From Vitis vinifera (lineage: Eukaryota > Streptophyta > Magnoliopsida > Vitales > Vitaceae): a stretch of 64,000 nt of DNA. Under the pieces are notes generated by a model. It had not been told where the DNA came from, searched no databases, and saw only the letters and a program-made list of their open reading frames with translations. The position numbers and the translations under genes were made by a program. The stretch lies in NCBI RefSeq assembly GCF_030704535.1, contig NC_081813.1:3062001-3126000 (forward strand). The letters run 5' to 3'. Of this stretch, positions 1-13,900 are shown piece after piece (position 1 is the first letter of the stretch; each line of letters opens with the position of its first letter).

Positions 1-112
1 GAAAGGATGATCTTGTTCCACTTTGAAGGATAGATTGGCCGTAACTGAAGACAGTATTGTTTTCATGAATGTTATTTTCTTACTCAGCTTCTTTTAATTT
101 CTGGGTGAATAG

Positions 113-2728
<2,616 letters not shown>

Positions 2729-3430
2729 AAATGGTTGGAAACATTGAGCCTTTTTCCGAAGAAAGTTTCACCTTTTCCTGCAATCTCTCTTCATTTCTCA
2801 AACCTTTTCCTTTTTCACATTTTCCCTCATTTATTTCTATACTTCAGGTGATTTTTCTAACAAATCCTTAATCTATTGTTCCACAGAATATGTAACAGAA
2901 GTGGATTAATTGTATAAAAGCAGGACCTGGGGGCTGCTATGCTCTTCTGTTCCAGCCTGCCATTTTCCCCTTGATTTTGTTCTTCCTGCCAGATTATGGC
3001 TACCAATTCTGACATTGATTAATAAGATGGGGAATTTGAATTTTTCTTCAATACAGACTGTCTGCAGATCACCTTTCTCTATTTTAGTCCTCTAGATTTT
3101 GTTCTTTCAATCATACAATTTTTGTGTAGCTTTCTCACTTGGAATTAGCTTGCTGTGGTTCTTGGATATGCGCAGCTAGGATTAAGTCATAAGTCTGAGA
3201 TGAAAAGTTCGGTTCTGAAAGTTGGATCGAAAGCATATTCACAATCAGAGCACAATGTTGCCTTCACTGGGACATTAACCTGGAGAAAGAATGCTTGCAA
3301 GTGTTCAGCATACAAGATCAAGGTCAGTATTGTAGTTCATGCAATTTTTAGCAAGTACTATTTCAAATCCGGGTGATTGTGAATTCATGAAACTCATCTG
3401 TAGGGGGAACAATTCTTCTATGGTTATGTT
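2729..3430 (+). other. 3' UTR and downstream flank of the hexokinase gene
   Basis: Pyrimidine-rich sequence follows the TGA stop at 2726-2728 and probably holds the 3' UTR, with AATAA-like motifs near 3020. I see no further gene; short open frames at 2910-3095 and 3155-3376 lack any recognisable motif. Confidence 0.4.
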
Positions 3431-3435
3431 TTGCC

Positions 3436-3744
3436 GGTCATGTCATATTTACTGTACATGTAATATCCCACATCAAAAAGGGTCATAAGTTTTTTATACT
3501 ATCTATGTAATGGGTTTCTTTTAAACTTTGTTGACGTATTTTAAAGCTGTGAAGGCCTAGTGGATCATTACAAAAGGGTATTAGAGCTGGTCATGTCATA
3601 TTTACTGTATATGTAATATCCCACATCAAAAAGGGTCATAAGTTTTTGATACTATCTATGTAATGGGTTTCTTTTAAACTTTGTTGACGTATTTTAAAGC
3701 TGTGAAGGCCTAGTGGATCATTACAAAAGGATATTAGAGCTGGT
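3436..3744 (+). repeat. Two tandem 155-bp units, LTR-like with primer-binding-like site
   Basis: Units run 3436-3590 and 3591-3744 and differ at only a few bases. Inside each unit is a stretch opening TGTAATATCCCACATC (3459 and about 3609) and ending CATTACA, followed within a few bases by GGTATTAGAGC or GATATTAGAGC. These last motifs resemble the initiator-Met tRNA primer site TGGTATCAGAGC with one or two changes. A TG...CA element next to such a site suggests a short LTR, as in TRIM-type elements. A third similar opening, TGTAATACCCACGTCAC, occurs at about 3853. No protein-coding capacity is seen. Confidence 0.6.
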
Positions 3745-3871
3745 CCCACACCCCATTGTGGGACTTTTGTCTCCATGACCCCCTCACCCACTAAGGGTTG
3801 TCTATGTTTGAGTGACCTTGTAATCTTATGGGACATAATGGCAAGGAGTTATTGTAATACCCACGTCACAT

Positions 3872-5600
3872 AGTCCCACATGTTCATCAAACTAGGTATA
3901 TTTAGCAAACTCCTCTTACCTATATACATAATTTTTTTTAACTTATGAGGACCCATTGACTCAAAAATGATAATATCTACATGGTAGGGAACACGTGCAT
4001 TACAATGTAAATTCAATCAACATCTTCTAATATGACTAATGTCCTGTCTAACAATTATTTTTTAAGACAGTTTTCTATTCTTCAAAATAAAAAAATATGT
4101 TTGACAATAAAAAAAAACAAAAACCATTTTTCTATTCTTAAAAATAGAAAACATATTTTAGCTGTTTTCACTTGTTTTCTCATAACTGTTTTAAAAAGTA
4201 ATTATAAAAATATGAATAACGAAATAAAGCATTACATATAAAAATTATTTTTAAAATATAGAAAATAAGTATTTTTCATTTGTAATTATAAAAACTGTCA
4301 TATGAAAACACCATACTTTCCATTTTTAAACGATCCTCTAATGTTGATCTATGTATAAACAGAATGCACGTATTAGGATTAGTATGAAGTGTTGTGCCTT
4401 CTGTTAAGCATTTGTATTCGCATACCTACTTGATAGAGACAGATTGGAGAATTATGGAAGGGGATCCGACAAATATCCAATTGAAGCAACCTCGAAATGA
4501 TACCAATTTGAAAACAAATGTAAATACTGCTCCAAGATCTATTGTATCATCCGGTGGTTGGCTGCAGAAATGGGGCCTTGCTATATTGTTCTTCACAATA
4601 TAAGCACCATATATATTATATTCTAAGTACAAAAAGACAGATACATAGGGACATAGGGTTGTTATATTTGATGGGTTATTTGACCAGGAAAAGGGTGTGC
4701 CCATTAGTGTATTATGTAGAAGTGGAGATGCCCAAATTGTTGCTTTCTCTATGGAATGAATGCCTTGTTGAAATTTTTGGGAGCAAGGCCTTCCTTGTCA
4801 TCCCACTTGCTGCAACTGCAGATGGAGAACGACACTAAAATTCTTAGTGATGCTATGTGAGTCAATTGAAGTATATACCCCTTTGAGTATCATGTATTTA
4901 CATGTATTGTCCTCCTTCTTCAGCCCTTTTAGTGGACTTCCCACCTTTTCCCCAAAAAGATATTGATGAATACATCGCTAGAATGATAACTTCATCAATT
5001 TCTATGTTTTTAACCGTAATATCTCGTATCGAATAGGAAAAATAAATAAAAATCGTGACAGTATATATATAATGGGTTCAACCAGCATTTTCAAGTCGTG
5101 AGAATGATTTAAAGATGACGATTTTTACGATAATGTAATAAGTATATTTTTACATCGACTCCCTTTGAATTTTAGTAATTAGTTGTTTCAAAAGTCATTA
5201 TTAAGATTGGTGTTCGTTATTATAACTATTTTTGGTAATTTATAATAAAGTTTTCATTTTCACGTGAGTGATTTCTAGGTTTATTGTTTTTTCTATCAAC
5301 ATTTGAAGCATTTGAGGTTGCATCAATTAAAGATATATGATTAGAATGATTCTATTGTCAAAACTTCATGTTAAATTTTTATCATAATCATCAACTCTTT
5401 TCACCCCCTTAATATATCACATTAATTTTATAAGTAATTTTTAAAAAAATCATTTGATAATTTGATTGTGGAAAATATTTTCTTCTTTTGTATTGTGATG
5501 GAGTGAAATATCTATATTTATTCATGTACTTATATTGAATGTCATTTCTGTAATTAGATCCAAAAGAAGCCCCAAATTCCCAAACACTCGTCTCCTCAAA
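3872..5600. other. AT-rich intergenic DNA, no gene recognised
   Basis: Mostly low-complexity A/T sequence. A less AT-biased island at about 4390-4850 contains two overlapping short open frames on + with no motif I can name and no convincing exon structure. It may be a decayed gene or element fragment. Confidence 0.35.
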
Positions 5601-5639
5601 TGAGAGCGGGAAACACAAAATTTCGGGAGAGAAACTAAA

Positions 5640-6000
5640 TCACATTCCAATGCCTTTCCATAACCTTCTCTCCCTAAAACTCCGCCATAATGGGCGGAGT
5701 GGCCACCAAGCCTGGCGGAGTCACCACTAAGACTAGGCGGAGCATACGGTGGCGCGTTCAGCTTCCAAGGGCTGTATTTCTCCACTTCTGGTGTGCGCTG
5801 TATATATACGGCAGACAGGTCAAGCCAGGCAAATAAATAACACAGAAAACACTGCATTTGTACGTATTTTTGGAGTTGACATGAAACAAAAATTTGAATT
5901 ATGTTTTCTTTGTTTCTGTTTTCTTTGCTTCCTGAAAGTATGTATCTGTGTTTTTTGTTTCGATATTTGATTGTACGCATCGATACTAAAAGCTTTTCGG
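5640..6000 (+). promoter_or_regulatory. GC-rich promoter-like island with GGCGGAG repeats
   Basis: In otherwise AT-rich DNA, 5680-5750 holds three GGCGGAG motifs and an inverted CTCCGCC/GGCGGAG hairpin around 5682-5701. A TATA-like TGTATATATACGG follows at about 5798. Downstream lie a leader-like stretch and a possible donor (AAA|GTATGT at about 5938). No full gene follows: the only ATG context of interest is MEKSLSEEDFLRKID at about 6166, which stops within about 25 codons. This could be an orphaned promoter, the remains of a truncated gene, or chance. Confidence 0.3.
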
Positions 6001-6816
6001 TTTAATTTTCTGCGTTTTGTTGTACGATTTCGTGATTTAGAATTTAGCTGATGATATTATTTAGGGTTTTGATTATAGTCTCTTGAATTGGATGCAAATT
6101 TTGGTTTATCGAATCATGGAAAATATTTCCCCATTTTGGCTACTTCTATTTTGGTTTATTGAATCATGGAGAAGAGTTTGAGCGAAGAAGATTTCCTCAG
6201 AAAAATTGACATTTTTTTTTCTCTTCTTGGAAATTGAAGTTGCTAAAGAAGAACTTCAGAATTTGATGACATAAATCTATTCGAGAAATCTCAGAAAATT
6301 CAAATAAGAAAATGCTTTGAAGTATGTTTATCTTGAAAAGTTTGATAGTTTGGTAATAAAGCAGAATGCACGATAGAAATAATGAAAATTAAGAAAAGTA
6401 AATATTATTTTTTTTAAATTTTAAAAATAAATAAATATTATTAATATTTAATTGTTCTTGATCTGTGACAACTCTCTTCTATTATGTGCTTGATTCCGTC
6501 CATCTTGCATCTCTGCCCCTTGAATGGAGTCCTTTGACTTTTGGGTTGAAAGTAATTGCTCCTGTTCTCAAAAAATTATTAAATGGTGGTTTAGTAATCA
6601 TAAAAAAAAAAAAAAAAAAAAAAAAGTTCATACCTTTTATCGTAGTTGTTGTGTAAACAAAAACTTTAATCTAAACAATATTAGATTAGGAATAAAAAGA
6701 TAAAACACGAGATTTTATCGTATCCTCGTATGAGAAAGAGTTTTTCTATTGTATTATAAAGAATATTACAGAGAAGATATAATTATTAACTTTGAAGATA
6801 CAATTATTAAGTTTTC
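6001..6816. other. AT-rich region with a poly(A) tract and short repeats
   Basis: The phrase ATTTTGGTTTAT(C/T)GAATCATGGA occurs twice (about 6098 and 6149). A run of about 25 A at 6601-6625 could mark the tail of an old retroposed fragment, but I found no flanking duplication or coding relic. Confidence 0.3.
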
Positions 6817-7320
6817 AAAACGTCCCACTCCATTTCTCCGTTCTTTGTATCCACACCTTGAACCACAAATCATTAATTTTGCTCCATTAGTATCTCCCAG
6901 ATGTTTCATCTCATGATTTTTTCATTTATGATCTAGAATATTTATAGAATTATTTTTAATAACTTTCTTTATTCAATAAAAAAATCTAATATTACAATAA
7001 TATATCAACTTAAGAAATATTTTATATAATATTCTTTACAAAAAATCTTTATTAATTAGAAATTTTTTTGAAAACATCCCACTTCGTTTCTCCATTCCTT
7101 GTATTCAACCTGAACCACAAACCATTAATTTTGCTTCATTGGTATCTCCCGTATGTTTCATCTCATGATTTTTTTCATTTATGATCTAGAATATTTATAG
7201 AAACATTTTTAATAATTTTCTTTATTCAATAAAAAAATTTAATATTACAATAATATATCAACTTAAAAAATATTTTATACATTATTCTTTACAAAAAAAT
7301 CTTTATTAATTAGAAATTTG
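6817..7320. repeat. Tandem duplication of a ~254-bp AT-rich unit
   Basis: Copy one (6817-7070) and copy two (7071-7320) align along their whole length. Both open AAAAC(G/A)TCCCACT and both contain TTTCATCTCATGATTTTT, TATGATCTAGAATATTTATAG and a closing CTTTATTAATTAGAAATTT. The copies have diverged by scattered substitutions and small indels, so the duplication is not recent. No open frame is shared. Confidence 0.85.
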
Positions 7321-10300
7321 AGGCATTTTCTAACGTAAGTCATGAATGAATTGGAAAGTTTTATGGTGAGATTCTCAAATATTTGTTCAAGTCTCTTGAA
7401 TATTCTTGAAGAGATCAAAGCTTTTTTCTCTCTTTTAGTCATTAACATATTTTTTAGATTTCTTTTACTAGACTATAATGGGGAGTAACTTCTCTTTTAT
7501 GACAAAGTTCATACCTCATATATTGTTCTATCATCAAAGATCATGCTCAAAATGTCTTATTGATCAATGGTAGATATTGCAGTCCCTTAGATTTCGCAAG
7601 TTTTTCTCTATTTAAGATATGATACACCGATTGAAGGTTTAGATATTAAGGTTTAGCGTTATTTATTTATTTGTTTTAATAGAAAGACATTATTTATGCA
7701 GGTGGATCAAAACTTTTATAGCATTTGACCATCATAATTTAGTAACCCATCATTTGGCTTTTGGAGGAGGCTAGTAAATCAAATATTAGTAATACTTGAT
7801 TGCTTTTAATTTAAAATATTGGTAATAGTTTACACAGAAAAAATAAAATGAAAAAAAAAATAGTGAGAAAAATATTTACTTTCTTATGAAGAAGAAAAGG
7901 AATATAAAATTGCTAAAAAAAACATAATATTTTTATATTTTGATATCACGAAAAAAATAATTATATTTTGCAAAATATTAGTCTAATATCTAATATTATT
8001 ATATTAACATCCTAAAATAATGTTAATATATAATATTATTAGTCTAATATTTAATATTTATACAAAATATTTTTATAGGTTAAATATAATGATATTTTTT
8101 TTTTATAAATTTTAAATGTTTTAATCATTGAATATTATTAATAAATAAATAATTAAATAAATAATTACTTACTAAATTATAAATTATAAAATAGTTTCTA
8201 ATCATGCTTAATATGACAAAGATTCTCTATTTCTTTTAATAACATTAAAATGTACCATATTTTTTTATTCATTGTGCAAGTCAAATATGAGTATGGTAAA
8301 ACATGCATTATATTGCATAATATGTATTATATATCTTATCTAGTAAAAAAATTATGGTAGAGGGCTAATAAGAGTTCAAAACTATCACACAATAGAAGTA
8401 CAAAACTATTTTTATGTATAGTGTTTCTCGGGTAATATCCATTTAAGTCTTATTAGTTTTCACGGTTTTAATGCACATTTACGAGGTTGAAAGAAGTCCA
8501 CAAAATGTATAATGGCAAAAATCATCTCCAACTAAAGTGGGATGCCACATTTATTTATTTTTATAGATATAACGGCCTTATTATTTATCATGAGAATATA
8601 AGGTTAAATAGACACTCAACTTCATCTTTGTAGATATCATCCACTTTGAGTTTAACGAGTTCTCACAACTTTAAAGCATGTTTATATAATTAAAATAAAT
8701 TCATGATATGTCCGATGTTAAGAATTTTTTCCTCCTCCAATCCAATCGAGATGAAATATCATGCTAGCATTTAAATTTTGTATAAAGTATAATATTTTCT
8801 TCCAAAACAATTTACTAATGAAAATTAATGACAGTGCGTGACGTGGGGAACACGGAAGGACCATTGTTTTCACCCACACACCTCAATTTTCTCCGTTAAA
8901 TCATTTTCCATCAACTTCAATTTCAAGTCCTTTTTCTCAACAAGACATTACTAATAAATAATGATGAAGTTACAAGATAGAATTAGTTAATCTGATACCA
9001 TCCCTGTAGTTGGGTCAAACCATTTATAATTGTAGGAACTTCAGGAATTCTATTCAGTTGTTGGGCGAAGGAGAGCCCATCTCCAAAAGTCCATCTTTCA
9101 GCCGCCATGGCCCACAGTTATTTCCACTCTAGGAAATCCAAATTATGAGTTAATGAATCAAGTCAGCCCATGGATTGAAATTCAGCATGAGTCATCCCAG
9201 CTTAATGATTTCAACCCTAATCCAGGACTTTCCCAAATATCAGGCTGTGGGCCGAAGTCAACAGCCCACAATAACCGTTTGACCCCATGACCTAGCTATC
9301 TTAGACCCTTTTTTCTTTTTTTAATTTCTAAGTCATATTTTCACTTATTTTGTCTAAATTAAATAGAGAAAAATTATTAAAAAAATAAAAATAAAAATAA
9401 AAATTAATATATTAATTTATAAATAAATCCTCACACATGTTAGGTTATGTTTGGCTGACAGAATATGAAGATAAGATTAGGATACAGAATTTCTACTGTT
9501 AACTTTCGGCTCCTTTTTCATACCAGAAGCCCCACAAATCTCCATGTAATAATTTGTTGGGAACTACCATCCTTCTTCCACTTGGAACCCAGTCGTTTTT
9601 AGACTTGAATCTTGAGACAGCTTCATTATTGTTATTATTTATTTCTTTACTTTGCCTCGTGTGGGACATGAATCTTGGGTCTCTACACAGATTCAAAGTT
9701 ACTCTGGTCCAAAACCATCTCTGTGGCCTGTCCCTTCATTTTTTGCCCTATGGCATCAAAAAGTCATTTTTAAATACCATTCAAATTAAGGGGACCCCTC
9801 CACATAGGTTTTTAATTTATTTGTATTTAAATTTTATTTTTTGTAATTTTATTCAATACCCAGATGTAATCATATGTATGAGACAGTGAAAAAGAGCATA
9901 AACTTTGGGTATAGCTCAAACAGAATGGCCTTTGGGTAAAAGACCAATTGCCCTTAAGTGGCACCTCTCAATGAAAATGACCCTTCATTCTCAAATCTCT
10001 TTTATGTTTCATCCAACTTTTAAGCATGATACCCCCAATCCCCCCCACCCAAGTGTCCAGCCAAGCAAGCTTGATGGTGGTGACTCACTGGTTGATCAGA
10101 AAAGGGTAGTGACTTTGTTTTGGTGGAAAGGAGAAAAGGATCAGAGGGCCAATGGGGGGAGACCGGTTAGTGGGACCAGAAAGGGGATATGAGATGGGAG
10201 CAGCATCACTGTCAAAGGGTCCGTTTGGGAGGATTGGATTTGTATAGAGACCCCTTTTGAACAAAGTGGGTGTGCTTACTTTTTCTTTCACTTTCTCTCC

Positions 10301-10818
10301 ATTCAAAGCCAAAAAGGACCCCCTATTAGCAGTGTGTGTACTTAGAAGCAGTGGCTCCAATGGAATCAAAGAATAAAAGTGCATGAGCTTTACAGCCCAT
10401 CATGCTTTTGATTCTTGACTAGTTTTGCAGATGAACATGGCCTTCCAAGATTGCAATGCTGAATGTGCAGAATTTCAAGACCAAAATCTACCCACTTTGG
10501 CCTTTGAATAGGACCCCCATTTAGGCCAAAAATCTCACAGAAATCATCCCAAAATGCATTAAAATGCCTAAAGCATCAGAGTCAAAATTATCAGCAAAAG
10601 CTTCTTATGTAATAGCTTTCATTAGAACACATGCCAACCATCTGCCTGGCTTTTCTTTTCTTTCTACAAGAGCCAAGAGGGATTGAAAAAAAGAAACTTT
10701 CAGAACTAATACTACTACTTGGAATTGTAACATACAAATCTCCTTTCTTCTTTCCCCTTAACCATAGAAAATACACTAAGCAAAATCCCCTTCATACTTC
10801 ATAGAAAAATCCCCTTCT
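7321..10818. other. Intergenic DNA between the hexokinase and Aux/IAA genes
   Basis: 7321-9000 is very AT-rich low-complexity sequence. 9000-10800 has a more balanced composition and includes the downstream flank and 3' UTR of the minus-strand Aux/IAA gene nearest 10818. Several 60-110-codon open frames exist there on both strands, but none shows a domain, and several begin at non-ATG codons. I see no gene. Confidence 0.4.
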
Positions 10819-13176
10819 TCATTTCAATGCAGAGTCAAGTGGTGCCTTTTCTTGCTTGCTGCTACCAACTGAAAACAACAAACACAAAAATTTCAATACA
10901 GATCTCAGGGTAGTAGACAAATTTACATGTGGGATGAGAGAATGAGGATCGAAAAACTCACGGCATAGAGCAGAAAGTTCAGAGCTCTTCAACACGCGCA
11001 ACCTCTTCACCGTGTTCACGAACATGCTGCATGTGACACATCACATGTTCACAAACCGAATTATAAACTAATTCATGTCCAACTACTGCAAAGTATTCAA
11101 AATAATAGTGTTGCAAGTGCCATGTATCCAATTACTGAAATGCTTGGATTTAATATATGGAGTTTGAGAGTTGTGCAGGGAACATGTCTATATTCTTTCA
11201 TCCAAAAAACGACATGCCATTGCGTTGAGCCTTGAGCTTGCTTTGGAATGACGAATGACAAACATGTGATTAAAGAAATCCAAATTATTGCTGAGAGGAG
11301 GACAAACTCTAACTACAGAACAAAAGAGGTACATATTTGCATACTAAATGGGATTTGAATAATTGAAATGCATCAGATCCACAGTGGTTAGATGCTTACT
11401 GCCATGGGACATCCCCAACAAGGACTCTGTCTCCTTCGTTATCCTCGTAAACAAGCGTATATTCGCCACTCCCATCGAGCAAACCAGTAATAGTTTTCTC
11501 TTCCTCATGCTTGGTCTGGATTCCACCAGCAGAGGAATCTCTTTGAGCTAAAACACAAAAAACAATGAGACAAACATAATGAGATGTTATCATTCCAAAA
11601 CATAATTAAACCGGATGCTTTGAAAATCGGAATGATGTGAAGTAACCTGCTAGAAGGCCCCTGAATAGCTCATCAACAGCAGATGAAAGTTTTTCATAGC
11701 TGTCATATGCTGTAAGGTCCACCTTCCTCCCAATTGGAACTCCATCCATATTGATCTTCACAAAAAGACCCTTTTTGCCAACTTCGACCGGTTTTTCACT
11801 CGCAATCTTGTTTGGGACCACATCTTGGGACTCGTTAGCCGGTTTCGAAGAGCTACTACTTGCAAGATTCTTCCTAAATGATCGAATTGGAGGCCACCCC
11901 ACAACTGCAGTAGGCGCAGATCTTTTGTTTTTTTTTGGTACACATGAGACACAAAAGGTGATGAAGTTAGAGGTATGTAGAGAATCAAAGCACCAATTCA
12001 CAAAGAGAGATCAAATCCTAATCACTACAACCAAATAAGTGTACATACAAAGAAGACAATCATATAAAAAAACTTGCAGTCAGAAAATTTTCCACAGCCA
12101 TGAAAATTCTGATAGAAAATCACAACCCAGAACCCTGTAAATATAGAGATAATGCATACAGTCTCATTACAAATAGATATGATAACAGCTGGGCTTACAC
12201 AGAAGAGGTATGATAATGGATTCAGGCTTTAATTGCCAAAACAAGTTAAAAATCAATCATAAATGATCCAAAAACCCAGCAAGCAAAAGAAGTAACAGGA
12301 GAGAGAGAGAAAAAAGGGGCTTCCACAAAGAAAAAAAAAATAGAAACAAGAGCCAGAAGATAAAAATAGGAAAGATATTGAAATTAAATTTTAATAGTAG
12401 AGACACAGAAAGGAGCTATTATGCATGGACCACTACATGTAAATGAAACAATGTGACTGTGTGGGTGAATATCCTCTGTCAAGGAAATTTAAAAAATAAT
12501 AATAATGAGAAAAGCTGGGGTACCTTTTCTGAGAGCTGTTGGGCACAGCTGTATTTGCAGAAGCTGGTGAAAATGCCTTCTTTTCTGTATTCTGCAAGTC
12601 TACTACTTTAGTGCAACAGGGCTGTGAGGATTCCTTTGTAATAACAGGAGGGCTTGATTGGAACTGAAGAAATGAAGCTTTTGTCTGCTGTTGCTGCTGT
12701 TGGGTCTTAACCTGGTAACCTGAAGAAGACCAGGGAGAGGGCAACACACCATTATTATTGGTATTATTAGCAGCTTGTTTCTGGTTTTGGTTTCCATTGC
12801 TATTCATGATCCAACCTTCCTCTCCTGTGTTCCTCTCAACTGTCTCTAGGAAACCTCTCTTTCCACAAGAAGTGGTGGTATTGTTGATGATATTACTGTT
12901 GTTGTTGTTGTTGCTGCAGTTGTGGGTCATGGAGGCCATGGAAGATAAGTACCTGAGATACCGAAGGGATTCGTCCCTTTCTCTGTAGTTATTATTGTTG
13001 GTGTTATCTTTGATGGTCCAGTCCTCACCTGGAGGACCAAGCCTCAGCTCAAGCTTTTTCTCCTCTGGAGAGCCATGGCTTCTCCCTTCACCACTCTTCA
13101 GAACCCATTCTCTGTCTTTGGAGATCAAATCTAGCAGCTGTGGACATACCTCATCCTTCCTTGAACACCCCTCCAT
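10819..13176 (-). CDS. IAA26: Aux/IAA auxin-response repressor (IAA18/IAA26 type)
   Basis: Nuclear repressor that binds ARF transcription factors and is destroyed through SCF-TIR1 when auxin is present. Coding exons, in transcript order: 13176-12524, 11921-11647, 11547-11400, 11026-10962 and 10868-10819. All introns are GT-AG with consistent phases, giving 396 aa. Domain I is LELRLGPP (residues 42-49, EAR-type repression motif). The domain II degron is VVGWPPIR (about 224-231), followed by SFRKNLAS. Domains III/IV (PB1) run from [17 protein letters not shown] through [15 protein letters not shown] and [19 protein letters not shown] to [15 protein letters not shown]. The start MEGCSRK is chosen because MEGC(P/Y)-R opens the IAA18/26 clade. 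Between domains I and II lies an unusually long linker with Asn and Gln runs, which makes the protein longer than the Arabidopsis members (about 270 aa). Isoform naming within the clade is an inference. Confidence 0.95.
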
Positions 13177-13900
13177 GGTATTGGAAGCAACCCAGACGAA
13201 AAGGTAGCGAAGTTCTGCCTTTTTCTTTCTACTTTCACACAGAAACCGAGCAGGAAAATAGGGAAACTTCAACTGGAAAATGAAAACAACCCAATATCAA
13301 CCAAAACCAAACCCAAAAAATAATACATATCAACAGAGAAAACAAATGAAATCAAAACCCAGAAAGGTCACATACCTCAAGACCTCAACAAAGCTTAAAT
13401 CACCAGAAAACCACCTCCTTTGGCCCAAAAATCAAACACCCAGATAGAGAAAAGCCTCAACCCATCAAGCAAACACCCCAAGACTGAAACTTGAACACCA
13501 TATAAGATATAACATCCCCAAGAGAAACCCCACCTAGAGATGGAAATCCAAAATGGAAAACAGAAAACAGCCTTCAAGGGAAAGAAAAAAGATTGATATC
13601 CAGCCTTTTCTCCCGTGTTTTTGCACGCTCTCTTCGTTTCTTCTATAGGGTCGAAGCAGTGAATATACAATAATACAAAGATGAGAGGCAAAGAAAAGAA
13701 AAAGGAAAGAGAAAGAGAAGACCAAGGGGGATAACAGTAGCAGAGAGATTCCCTCACTCAAACACCCAAAACAGGAACGGAATGAGAGTTCAACGCACGC
13801 AACCACAGCCCTCCCAACAATGTCGTTGTTATATTCAGGAAGCAAAGCGTGCCAAGCTCTCTAAAGCAAGATACTCTCTCTCTCTCTTCTCTCTCTGTCT
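13177..13900 (-). promoter_or_regulatory. Aux/IAA 5' leader with leader intron and uORFs
   Basis: Reading on -, a good donor (GAG|GTATGTG) at 13375 and a pyrimidine-rich acceptor (TTTTCCAG) ending at 13273 define a likely 103-bp leader intron. Upstream, two overlapping ATG-started uORFs are present: 13501-13457 (14 codons) and 13515-13465 (16 codons), both terminating before the main ATG. A CT/GA microsatellite at about 13875-13897 lies near the presumed transcription start, with a TATA-like TAATAAAGG around 13953. The transcript start is not proven by sequence alone. Confidence 0.5.

Noticed and set aside
5522..5980. 152-codon open frame on -
   Set aside because: Crosses the GC-rich hairpin cluster and AT-rich flanks with abrupt composition changes and no recognisable motif; the + strand promoter-like reading is preferred.
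6601..6625. Poly(A) tract as the tail of a complete retroposon
   Set aside because: No upstream coding relic and no flanking duplication could be found, so it was left as a poly(A) tract.
13395..13845. Two long open frames (103 and 120 codons) on - in the Aux/IAA leader as possible uORFs
   Set aside because: Both open at non-ATG codons (TTG, GTG) and contain no internal ATG, so they are not conventional uORFs; only the short ATG uORFs were kept.
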